Made by a program: the position numbers and the translations under genes. A DNA stretch of 55,904 nucleotides, taken from assembly GCA_905182985.1 (NCBI GenBank), contig CAJJDN010000062.1, forward strand, positions 233,731 through 289,634, written 5' to 3'. The stretch is from Paramecium sonneborni (lineage: Eukaryota; Ciliophora; Oligohymenophorea; Peniculida; Parameciidae). Below are positions 46,888 to 55,904 of the stretch, in pieces (position 1 is the stretch's first letter; each line of letters opens with the position of its first letter). The notes beneath the pieces are model-generated. The model had not been told where the DNA came from. It searched no databases and saw only the letters and a program-made list of their open reading frames with translations.

Positions 46888-48334
46888 ATGGATGAAGCAG
46901 TTGTGTAGAAATAGAAGAAATTGACTGTAGGAATGGTTATTGCAGGCAAATATAAATTATTAGAAAAGATTGGTGCAGGTTCATTTGGAATGGTGTTTAA
47001 GTCTTAGTATTTAAAAAATGGAGATTTAGTAGCAGCAAAATTTGAAAAACGAGATGATTCCTAAAAAGGAGTCAGTCTCCTCATCAGAGAAATTAAGGTT
47101 CTAACTGAAGTTAATGGATTGAAAGGTTAGATTAATATTTATGCTTTAAAAAGGTTTTCCATAAATCAAATTCTATGGAAGAGATGAAAATTATAATTTC
47201 TTTATGGAAACCTACTTAGGCTTAAATTTAGAGTAATTGTTAAGAAAATGTGGGAATAGGTTCTCTATTCATACAACATTAAGAATAGGTATATAGATCA
47301 TTGAAAGATTGTATGTATCTTGATTGGTATATTTAGATAAGTGTTTCATGAAAAGAATCTAATCCATAGGGATATTAAGCCAGAAAATTTTACAATCAGT
47401 AGACAAGATGCTAGTTAAATAATGGCTATTGATTTTGGTTTAGCCAAATATTATAGAGATACAGCAGGCAAACATATTCCATTTGTAAATAACAAGGGTT
47501 TAATTGGAACAGCCAGATATGCAAGCATTAATGCTTTATTAGGTTTGTTTCTTATTTGATAAGGCAATGAGTAAAGTAGAAGAGATGATATTGAAGCCAT
47601 TGTATACGTTCTTATCTATTTTTATCTTGGAGAATTGCCTTGGTAAAATATTCAAGTTGCTTCTAAAGAAGAAAAATACAAATAAATTTTAATACTCAAA
47701 TAAAATAATGAATTAGAAAAATACACTGAAAAAATCCCTAAAGTACAATTTCCTTTATCCATAGTGTTTAATGAAAATGCTTAAGATTGCAAAGTCTTAT
47801 GAGTTTACTTAAACTCCTGATTACATGGCTTTGACTAAATTATTACAAGATGAATTGACAACTGATGCCAAAATGGATTGGGAATCTCTATTAGAAACCT
47901 AAAATGATAAAATGAGTGTTTCAATTGATATGATAGAAAATGATAACTAATTTGATGATCTACAAGATGATAAATAATAAGAAGTTTTAAACTCTATGAA
48001 AAAAATAGCATAACAAGAAACTAAATTTATAAATGGTAGATTAAATAATAGTCGAAATCAGATCATGTATTTAGAGGTTCCCAAAAATAGTATTATTTTA
48101 AACGATGCTTAAAGCCCTGTTGGAACTATTAAATCATTTAATACCTCCAAACTTAATCATTATTGTGGTAGTCATATCAACTTCAACACATAAAAATAAT
48201 TTAGTGATTTGAGAGTTAAGTCATGTGAAAACTTTTAATATAATGATGAAGATAATTATGAAGCTGACTCTGATGATTAGCCTTGTATACTAATTTAAAA
48301 TTTAGTTATTGGTCGTTCTTCTTCCAAAATGTGA
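46888..48334 (+). CDS. Casein kinase 1-like protein kinase
   Basis: Introns 47126-47153, 47311-47336, 47543-47563 and 47743-47764 (28, 26, 21, 22 nt) give 449 residues. Motifs fit the CK1 family: [37 protein letters not shown], then [13 protein letters not shown] (the CK1 form of the APE segment) and [22 protein letters not shown]. The domain ends near 300 ([17 protein letters not shown]). The C-terminal 150 residues are acidic and Ser/Asn-rich, variable and probably regulatory. CK1-like kinases are a much expanded family in ciliates, so the precise orthologue cannot be named. Confidence 0.93.
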
Positions 48335-48823
48335 ATCGATATTAATAATATATATTAATATTATTGTGTAAATTATTTAATTTAATAAAAATCTTAAATC
48401 TCATATAAAATATGTATAATATATTTAAGACTAACAGGTCATTGTAGTCATTTTAGAAAGAGTTTATAATTTTAAATTATTCAATTTTTTAAATTTATTT
48501 TAATGTTTTCCATTTATTTATTTTATTGAACTAAAAAAATAAATTAAATCTAAAGTAGAATAAAAATAATTTTATTAGAAATATGTTTTTAAAATTTATT
48601 TTGCATTCATACAAAATAAATATCTATTTGAGATGAAAATTATATTTAGAAATAATATAATTATAGAAACCAACAATTATTTTTATTTTTATCATTTTTT
48701 TAATCAGATTTTTCTAAAGTTTAATAAAGTTTCTTTACGTTTAATCAGTTTGATGAAGAACAGATAACTTGGCTTAATTACTCATGAGTTATTTTCAAGA
48801 AAACTACTTGGTTATTATTGCAA
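48335..48823. other. AT-rich intergenic region
   Basis: About 490 bp; no gene is supported. A frame from the ATG at about 48782 overlaps the next gene and is one of its possible starts. Confidence 0.45.
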
Positions 48824-49941
48824 ATGCCTCAAGATAAAAAAATTAAATATATCATCTACATTGGAGGATGTCTTCAAAAAAGAGATTAAAACAATTAGTT
48901 CCATCCATATTAACCATCTACTTACAATATTTTTAGTCTATAATAAAAATTAATAAAATACTCAGATTCTCAATCATTCTAAACATTTACTAAGACTTTT
49001 ATAATAGATAGGAATAATAATTTGATCATTTATTTAGTCGTTATAGGGATCTTTACTAAAGATTAGAAAAGAAAAATTTTATTAGAGATGTTGTAGATTA
49101 TAGTTAAAATATTAATTTATAGCATTGTAAGAAGACTGTTAGATAGTCTACTCCAATTTTCGTAAATATTGATTTGTAAATTAGTCCTTCATATATCTCA
49201 ATAATCGATTAGACCTTCCAACTCTTTAGAATAGTTAAATTTTGATAAGACCTGGATCTCTTATAATGATAAACTTAAAAAAAATTGTTTAATCAAGTAA
49301 AATCATTTATAATTTTTATTACATAATTTTCCAGCAGAAAGTTATATAGAATGATAATTAAGGCTATATATAGTGAATAGCTGGGGATTGCTCATTGTAT
49401 TAAAGATGATTCAATAAATATATTATTTAGAAGACATTGTGGTATTAAGATTTAAGGTCATTACTTCTTGAGTTTATTAGAGATTTATTATCTACTTAAT
49501 TATAAAGAGTGTATGGTTTGTCGATATAATGAAGAATTGAAAGAGCAATATGATATTTAAAATTATCATTGGATAAATGATCCTGTTGATTTTTTAAATA
49601 CTTTTAAACCGGATGTTCATAGAATATGCGCTTATATTTAGATAAGAAATATGGATCTTTATTTAAGTTTTCAATTAAAGGCAGAATAAATGGAGAAAGT
49701 TAATTAATAAATTAAAAATTTATCAAGAAAGAAAGTTGCCGAATAGGATAATAAATAAAATGGTGATTATGAATTTCTACTATACAAAACAATAAGCGAA
49801 TATAAAAATAATTTGAGAGGATTAAAACTATCATTAGTTTTATTTAAAGAATAAGTTGATTAAGAGATTTTAAAAAGTGTAGATGTGATTGGTTTGATGG
49901 AAAATGGAGAGGTGAAATTAATTATGTTGGAAGATATGTGA
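48824..49941 (+). CDS. Protein of unknown function, 5' structure unresolved
   Basis: The last 197 codons (ATG 49351 to TGA 49939) are convincing: SEQLGIAHCIKDDS, HCGIKIQGHYFLSLLEIYYLL, a CMVC pair, then FKPDVHRICAYIQIRN, a coiled coil and the end VGLMENG-like VIGLMENGEVKLIMLEDM. Upstream an open frame of 176 codons from ATG 48824 ends in a TGA (49352-49354) that overlaps this ATG as ATGA. Another reading with canonical introns at 49164-49186 and 49342-49363 also stays open. One base indel, an unusual intron or two genes are all possible. Its stop codon touches that of the next gene. Family unknown. Confidence 0.5.
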
Positions 49942-50354
49942 TCATTATTCTTTGATATGATATTATGATTCTTTCTATAGAACATGTAATAGAGTTTTGA
50001 GACTCTCTACAATCTTATTTTTAGTATGTTCAGTTTCTTATATGGTCTTTTCTAATTCCCTTTTTTCAGTAGCTGTTCTCATTATTGTTTCTATATTATA
50101 TTAATTTATATTATTCAAATACCATTTACTCTATCTAATCTTTCTGTAAGAATCTCTAATTCTTTTTCAATTCTACGTCTTTCTTCTTCTTCTTCATAAA
50201 TTTCACTCTTAAGTTCTTCTTTCTTTTCCCTTAAATCTTCTAATGTTCCAATAAGCTCTCCAACTAAATTTAGATAATTAGACATATATGAATTTGAATT
50301 TATATTTACTTATATATAAAGAAATAGTTAGATATATAAATTAATTTATGTATA
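49129..50354 (+). repeat. Direct repeat C, copy 1 (1226 bp)
   Basis: Bases 49129-50354 recur at 50356-51581 with a constant offset of 1227 and no difference seen by eye. The copy ends at the N at 50355, just inside the start of the p24 gene. Confidence 0.93.
49942..50285 (-). CDS. SSNA1: SSNA1/NA14 (DIP13) family coiled-coil protein (copy 1)
   Basis: One 32-nt intron (50091-50122) gives 103 residues. The whole protein is one coiled coil and follows human SSNA1 closely: ELIGTLEDLREKKEELKSEI, YEEEEERRRIEKELEILTER, LDRVNETIMRTATEKRELEK, TIQETEHTKNKIVESLKTLL. SSNA1 and the Chlamydomonas orthologue DIP13 are microtubule-binding fibres of centrioles and basal bodies. The length is close to the human 119 residues; the short variable tail is missing. 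Its stop codon abuts that of the convergent gene. An identical copy lies at 51169-51512 because of repeat C. Confidence 0.88.
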
Positions 50355-50355
50355 N
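50355..50355. other. Single N, contig junction
   Basis: One N lies exactly between the two copies of repeat C. Confidence 0.9.
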
Positions 50356-51168
50356 AAGAAGACTGTTAGATAGTCTACTCCAATTTTCGTAAATATTGAT
50401 TTGTAAATTAGTCCTTCATATATCTCAATAATCGATTAGACCTTCCAACTCTTTAGAATAGTTAAATTTTGATAAGACCTGGATCTCTTATAATGATAAA
50501 CTTAAAAAAAATTGTTTAATCAAGTAAAATCATTTATAATTTTTATTACATAATTTTCCAGCAGAAAGTTATATAGAATGATAATTAAGGCTATATATAG
50601 TGAATAGCTGGGGATTGCTCATTGTATTAAAGATGATTCAATAAATATATTATTTAGAAGACATTGTGGTATTAAGATTTAAGGTCATTACTTCTTGAGT
50701 TTATTAGAGATTTATTATCTACTTAATTATAAAGAGTGTATGGTTTGTCGATATAATGAAGAATTGAAAGAGCAATATGATATTTAAAATTATCATTGGA
50801 TAAATGATCCTGTTGATTTTTTAAATACTTTTAAACCGGATGTTCATAGAATATGCGCTTATATTTAGATAAGAAATATGGATCTTTATTTAAGTTTTCA
50901 ATTAAAGGCAGAATAAATGGAGAAAGTTAATTAATAAATTAAAAATTTATCAAGAAAGAAAGTTGCCGAATAGGATAATAAATAAAATGGTGATTATGAA
51001 TTTCTACTATACAAAACAATAAGCGAATATAAAAATAATTTGAGAGGATTAAAACTATCATTAGTTTTATTTAAAGAATAAGTTGATTAAGAGATTTTAA
51101 AAAGTGTAGATGTGATTGGTTTGATGGAAAATGGAGAGGTGAAATTAATTATGTTGGAAGATATGTGA
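50356..51168 (+). pseudogene. 5'-truncated second copy of the gene at 48824
   Basis: Identical to 49129-49941 and without the 5' part. It is produced by repeat C and is probably an assembly duplicate. Confidence 0.75.
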
Positions 51169-51512
51169 TCATTATTCTTTGATATGATATTATGATTCTT
51201 TCTATAGAACATGTAATAGAGTTTTGAGACTCTCTACAATCTTATTTTTAGTATGTTCAGTTTCTTATATGGTCTTTTCTAATTCCCTTTTTTCAGTAGC
51301 TGTTCTCATTATTGTTTCTATATTATATTAATTTATATTATTCAAATACCATTTACTCTATCTAATCTTTCTGTAAGAATCTCTAATTCTTTTTCAATTC
51401 TACGTCTTTCTTCTTCTTCTTCATAAATTTCACTCTTAAGTTCTTCTTTCTTTTCCCTTAAATCTTCTAATGTTCCAATAAGCTCTCCAACTAAATTTAG
51501 ATAATTAGACAT
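51169..51512 (-). CDS. SSNA1: SSNA1/NA14 (DIP13) family coiled-coil protein (copy 2)
   Basis: Same sequence as 49942-50285, with the intron at 51318-51349. Here the upstream neighbour is the intact p24 gene, whose start is 62 bp away in the opposite direction. Probably the same gene as copy 1. Confidence 0.85.
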
Positions 51513-51574
51513 ATATGAATTTGAATTTATATTTACTTATATATAAAGAAATAGTTAGATATATAAATTAATTT

Positions 51575-52193
51575 ATGTATATTGCATTGCTATTTGTTGG
51601 AATTGTAAAAGTTATTGCAGATAATTTTGGATTCATTGTCCAATCAGGAGAGCAATAGTGTCTTTAAGATCAATTATTGAAGGGCTAAATGATGGCATTA
51701 TAGATTATAGCTAACTCGACTGAATTCGAGTTTACAGTGGAGGTACTCACTTCATTAGCAATCGTGAAAGCAAGGCCAAAAGGACCCCTAGTAGATTGAG
51801 TCACGAAAAAATGAGATCCTCATTAAGTACACATTGACTATGTGGAGCAATGAATACCTGAAATATTGCTTTAGAGTATTTGGAACGAAAAACGCAAAGT
51901 TTGACATCACATATAAGAAGGGAGATGAAACAGTAGATCGAGAGTAAATGGCCAACAAAGAAGATCTAGATTTAATTGATGGGTATTTAAAATAGTTGGA
52001 TCGAGTTTATGGGTAGATGAAAGATTTGAATAGATTTTAAAAGGGTTCATAAGAAAACAATTAAGGACTAGGAGAAACCTTAGGATTGTAGATGACCACA
52101 TTTACAATGCTAACTTTATTAACCCTTTGTATATCAACGTATGTGTTAGTAAAACAAATCAAAGTGGCAATAAGAAAATAAAAAGAAAAATGA
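51575..52193 (+). CDS. p24 (emp24/GOLD) family cargo receptor
   Basis: One 25-nt intron (51791-51815) gives 197 residues. A signal peptide (MYIALLFVGIVKVIAD) leads to a GOLD domain with the paired cysteines CLQDQLLKG and YLKYCFRVFG. A coiled-coil stalk follows (LDRVYGQMKDLNRF), then one membrane segment (FTMLTLLTLCISTYVLV) and a short basic tail ending KQKEK. Lys at -3 and -5 is a COPI retrieval signal. The protein would cycle between ER and Golgi as a cargo receptor in COPI/COPII vesicles. The ATG lies in the last seven bases of repeat C copy 2. The family is clear; the subfamily is not. Confidence 0.88.
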
Positions 52194-52465
52194 TATATTT
52201 AAAAATAAGTATGCTCCTGTTATTTATTTTCTTAATCAAAATGAATTAGCACAAAAATTTAATGCTACTAAACTTTCTGAAAGAACTTAACATTCTATTG
52301 ATTCTTGACTAAATTTTACTATTCGCTCACATTTAAAACCTATTCTCAAATGATCTTTATAGATTGTCTTTATCTACAAATTATAGAAATAATAGTAAAG
52401 TGGTGAAACATTTTAATTGATTTATAAAACTAATATAGAGTCTTAGAATCTTATTAAAGAATTCT
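52194..52465. other. Intergenic region with fragmentary frames
   Basis: A plus-strand piece at about 52210-52310 (KYAPVIYFLNQNELAQKF...) has gene-like composition but ends at a TGA and has no start. It could belong with the frame at 52466 as a broken gene. Confidence 0.35.
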
Positions 52466-52738
52466 ATGAATTATTTAAATGTTGAAAATTATAAAATACA
52501 ATGGTCTATCAAAAGTTAATTTTTTGATGATTTAAAACTTACCTAATCATTTATATAGTCTTCACATAAGTATTCTGATTTGCTTCCAAGTTTTGAAATT
52601 AATTTCTATTATTTGTAAGTTTACCATTCATAATTTATTAGAGCAATTTCTTATTAATTATAAGTAACTAAACCTTTACATAATCTAACATAAATTATTT
52701 ACGCAAGATGGGATAGAATTAAGAACTTATATGTATGA
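52466..52738 (+). pseudogene. Isolated 90-codon frame, possible broken gene
   Basis: The frame from ATG 52466 to TGA 52736 has reasonable composition (FFDDLKLTQSFIQSSHKYSD, IIYARWDRIKNLY). Further gene-like pieces lie just upstream, and downstream at about 52760-52878 (FDGLMNKSQGIFILYPEIII), in other frames. No intron set joins them, so this may be a decayed gene or one I failed to splice. Confidence 0.35.
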
Positions 52739-53492
52739 AAATTTCTCTGCTTTATTACAATGACAAAATATTTTGATGGTCTTATGAATAAATCCTAAGG
52801 TATCTTTATCTTATATCCAGAAATTATTATAGAGCATCTAGCTGATAATAATGGATTTGGATAAGCATGTACAAAATGAAATATAATCATTACTTTAGAT
52901 ATTTTATATATATTTAATATATAATATTTAATGTTGCAAATGGAATTAATTTCGATTTACTAATGTTTTATTTGTTTTAGTCATGAATTCTCTTCCTTTT
53001 ATATAAATAAATTATTATTTTGGATAATTAAGATTTTAATTTCATAGAATTGCTTTATTCATTTCTACTCTATATTTATGAATTACAATTGATTATTATG
53101 TTTATAATTATTTTATAGTAATAATGGAAGTTTATAAATGAATTTAGATAGATAAAAATCTTTAATATTATTTTTGTTCAAGTATATGATCTGAATAATT
53201 CAAATTTAATTGAAGATATTTATATTTTGAAAACATCATTATATAAAGAGCATACTTAAATGAAATTCCATAATAATTAACAGAAATTCTTTAGAATTTC
53301 AACTTTTAGAATAAGAACATACATACATTGTGAATTAGTTATTATTATTCATGCTGAAAATTTTGTTAATTGCATTTATATTAAAAAATTATATATTCCT
53401 GATTAATTTTATATAATTATTTAAATCATAAAAATGAATTAGACAATCTATTTAAAACTGATAGTAAATATATTAAATTAAAATTTTATCTT
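52739..53492. other. AT-rich intergenic region
   Basis: After the fragment ending near 52880 there are about 610 bp of very AT-rich sequence with no supported feature. Confidence 0.45.
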
Positions 53493-54507
53493 TCATTTTT
53501 GTCCTTCTTTTTGTAGCTTTTCTCTCAACTTTTTTTTATCCAAAATAACTTTCAATAAGGCTCCTACAATCATGATAGATCCAAGAACACTTAATAAAGA
53601 TATATGAGCTCCTCTTAGAAGATCAAATATATATCCATATAAAATTTAAGTTTAACCTAACATAGACATTTCTGTTAAATCTCCCTTCATATATGCTCGA
53701 TTCAAAAATATTTATTAAAGATAAGATACTAAACCAACTGATAATAGTAAAATAGCTTCAAATGGAGATGGATTCCTCCAAATAAAATTAGGTTCTATTA
53801 TACAAACTATTGAGGAAATTACTAAAGAAGTTACTCCAAAATATTATGGTATTACTAATTGATTTACCTAAAATTATATAAATTTAAATGTTTACTTTAT
53901 TGGATAAATTATTGATCAATATCTATACTAATGAAAAGAAAAATGCAGAAATTAATAATAGAATGCATCCAAAAAATTGTGTTTCGGAATTGTTTATTGT
54001 ACTTATTTTTTAACCAAGAATTAATTTTAAAAAAGGAGGCTGAGTTATAAATATTATTCCCAAAAAACACAATAACAAATTAGCAAATAATTTATAAGAA
54101 AATACCTCAGTTTTTAGATAAAGTATAGCTATCAAAGTTGTCCAAAATGGTGATGTTTATAAAAGTACTTAAGCTTCAGCAATATTCACATATTTAAGAC
54201 CTGTGTAAAATAAAAGTGTTGCAATACATCCAATAATACTTCGTTAAAATAATTTCGAATAAACATCTCTTGAAAATCCATAAAGATTTACTTTTGAACT
54301 ATTTGCTATCACTGAACCCAATAAAAACATTATAATTCCTCTAGAATATACAATTTAATTTGCATTCATTCCAACTGTTTTACCAAGTAAGGAGTTTATT
54401 GAAATGAGAAATGTTCCTATTAAGATATAAATGATTGGAGCAGTTCTAGTCCATTTATTTTCAATCACCTTAGCACATTATTATGTTTTAAGAATAATTA
54501 ATTCCAT
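53493..54507 (-). CDS. EamA/DMT-type membrane transporter
   Basis: One 28-nt intron (53868-53895) gives 328 residues. About ten hydrophobic segments form two repeats, as in the drug/metabolite transporter superfamily: for example IIYILIGTFLISINSLLGKT, IVYSRGIIMFLLGSVIANSS, LLFYTGLKYVNIAEAQVLLQ. The motif with a paired-helix TSPFWTTLIAILYLK and the second-half AYMKGDLTEMSMLGQTQILYG are typical EamA features. The short Lys-rich tail is cytosolic. Substrates of this superfamily (nucleotide sugars, amino acids, nucleobases) cannot be told from the sequence. Confidence 0.85.
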
Positions 54508-55027
54508 TTTCTAATACTTAAATTCTGAAAAATATTAAGAGAAATTTTATAAAATTTTTTATTTTCATTAAAAAAAACTATGGAGATTTAATTTTATATA
54601 TTTTATTTTTATCATCAAATTGTTATTTTTCAAGAAATAATTCACATAATTTTCACTTTAAAATAATATATATTTAATCAAATATTGTATTTTAGTATTT
54701 CAAACTTTTAATCTAATACAAATTTCAATAATTAAATTTAAATAATAACAATTAAAAACTCCAATAAAACATTTAAAAAAATTTTTAAGAATATTCATTA
54801 TCAAGAAATTATGAAATACATTGTAATTTATAATTGTACCTCAGTTAATTAGAATATTCAAATACAAAATAATGTTTTTATAACACAATTAATTGTGTGC
54901 TTAAATTAATATTTACTGATAATGACACAAGACAAGTATGTCATAACAATCAAAATAGTTAGAGATGAAAACTAAATATCAGAGAATAATATACTATATT
55001 ACGAACTATTTAATTAAATTAATTTAT
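54508..55027. other. AT-rich intergenic region
   Basis: About 520 bp. A short plus-strand frame (ATG at about 54922, MTQDKYVITIKIVRDENQ) ends at a TGA overlapping the start of the next gene. It could be a leader ORF but is not called. Confidence 0.45.
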
Positions 55028-55715
55028 ATGATCTCTGATTATGAAAGCGATTCTAAACATCTAGAGTTCGTCTCAAGCTTTTTTAATCTCATTTAAGCTA
55101 TTAATAATTGTATTCTTTAATAATCATTACAAAGATCGTTAAACAAATGCATAGAGAAATAGAACTGCTAAATCCATAAAAAATGCTAAAGCGCGAAGAA
55201 GTCACAATTATTAATCTATTTATTTTTAGAAGCTGGATAAATAAATTTCAAAATGCCATAAAGCCTTGATTAAAATATATCAGAAATAGTTTCCTTCAAT
55301 AAGAACCAAGTCAAGAAATTAGTTAAGCCTATGAAAAATCAAACAAAATATTTAGAGAATTCATAGGTTGAATCTTTCATTCACAACATTCATTAAATCC
55401 TAAGGTAAATTCTATATTGATTTATTTAATAAGTGATCTCTAATAAAAATAATAGATTCTAAGGAATGTTTAAAAATAAGTTTATTTGAATTTAATCGAA
55501 TATCAAAATAAAAAACCATCTAATTTGTTACTTAGAACAAGCTGTTTACATATGTATATTAAATTGATATTATCCTCTCTAGATATTTAGCAGAAAAAAT
55601 TTAAGCTGATAAAATAAAAGATGTTGTAATTAATAAAACCATTCATGAAACTCCAAAGATTGTAATCCCCTTTTTCAAAAATATGTTGCAAACTAAGTAA
55701 CAAAGCATAGGTTGA
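55028..55715 (+). CDS. Hypothetical protein, helical
   Basis: Introns 55405-55433 and 55554-55582 (29 nt each) give 209 residues starting MISDYESDSKHLEFVSSFFN. The protein is Lys/Gln/Ser-rich and mostly helical, with a Cys-containing part (NNCILQQ, KCIEKQNCQIHKKC) and a well-composed C-terminus (AEKIQADKIKDVVINKTI, VIPFFKNMLQTKQQSIG). No family is recognised. Both introns are canonical and the total is an exact number of codons. Confidence 0.65.
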
Positions 55716-55758
55716 ATATAAAAAATTTTGGTTTACTTTTTCTTTTTAAATTTGTTTT

Positions 55759-55904
55759 ATGAATAAAAATAATTCTGTTTAAATTGTTAAATTTAAATTT
55801 AATCAAGTAACAAAATAGTATATAAGAATTCTAAAAACAGTTTCAACCTAACTTATAAATATAAACTTTATATATTTTTCAATTGAATTTGACCGAAGTT
55901 TTTA
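55759..55904 (+). CDS. Start of a gene running off the window
   Basis: A frame from ATG 55759 stays open to the window end (MNKNNSVQIVKFKFNQ...). A possible 20-nt intron begins at GTAACAAAATAG near 55807, so the frame after that is uncertain. Too little is visible to name it. Confidence 0.35.

Larger units (their letters stand above)
50356..51581 (+). repeat. Direct repeat C, copy 2 (1226 bp)
   Basis: Second copy of 49129-50354. It starts within the unresolved gene and ends 7 bases into the p24 gene, which continues only on this side. Confidence 0.93.

Noticed and set aside
49351..49354. ATGA overlap as translational coupling
   Set aside because: Coupling of this kind is a bacterial device; in a ciliate an indel, an intron or a mis-set frame is far more likely.
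1..55904. Numerous TAA/TAG codons read as evidence of massive pseudogenisation
   Set aside because: They fall inside conserved motifs across all families and TGA alone ends the genes, which is the ciliate code with UAA/UAG as Gln.
1..55904. CRISPR arrays, prophage, telomere repeats, tRNA or rRNA genes
   Set aside because: Looked for on both strands; no regular repeat-spacer array, CCCCAA/CCCAAA tracts or cloverleaf-like sequence was found.

Overview
The window reads as macronuclear DNA of a ciliate, most likely a Paramecium of the aurelia type. The base composition is very AT-rich. TAA and TAG occur freely inside conserved proteins, where they read as glutamine, and every convincing gene ends in TGA. 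Genes are packed on both strands and are cut by tiny introns (18-32 nt, mostly GTA...TAG). I rebuilt genes by reading with this code and splicing such introns wherever the frame broke; nearly all models come out as an exact number of codons. No telomere repeat, tRNA, rRNA, CRISPR array or bacterial feature was seen.

Layout. 0.35-9 kb: STE24-type CAAX protease, a C2H2 finger protein, a small basic protein, an AK8-like double adenylate kinase, a large EF-hand calpain and a small Ser-rich protein. 9-17.4 kb: protein kinase, coiled-coil protein, C2HC-finger protein, ankyrin protein, coiled-coil protein and RTF2. 18-24.6 kb: SAS-6-like protein, the SUMO E1 subunit UBA2, the cyclophilin-WD40 protein PPWD1 and an EF-hand protein. 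24.6-31 kb: long Gln-rich coiled-coil protein, Ulp1-type SUMO protease and a multi-pass membrane protein. 31-39.4 kb: EF-hand/IQ/B-box scaffold, a possible myristoylated protein, MAM33/p32 and a leucine-rich-repeat protein. 40-48.3 kb: two small proteins, a 130-residue protein, a kinase with DLG in place of DFG, a coiled-coil protein and a casein-kinase-1-like kinase. 48.8-55.9 kb: a gene of unresolved frame, SSNA1/DIP13, a p24 cargo receptor, an EamA-type transporter, an unknown protein and the start of another gene.

Three places carry a perfect-looking direct repeat of 1.1-1.34 kb whose two copies are separated by exactly one N (14238, 42472, 50355). The first copy always stops at the N and the second always starts there, cutting through genes. 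This is the signature of contig ends that overlap but were not merged, so the truncated gene copies next to each N are probably not real extra genes.

The genes are not an operon. Several share themes: cilia/basal body (AK8, SAS-6-like, SSNA1, EF-hand and coiled-coil proteins), SUMO cycling (UBA2 and a Ulp1-type protease, 6.4 kb apart) and calcium (calpain, EF-hand and EF/IQ/B-box proteins). Intergenic gaps are short: divergent start codons are 34, 54, 62, 96 and 103 bp apart at five places, and one convergent pair has its stop codons touching.
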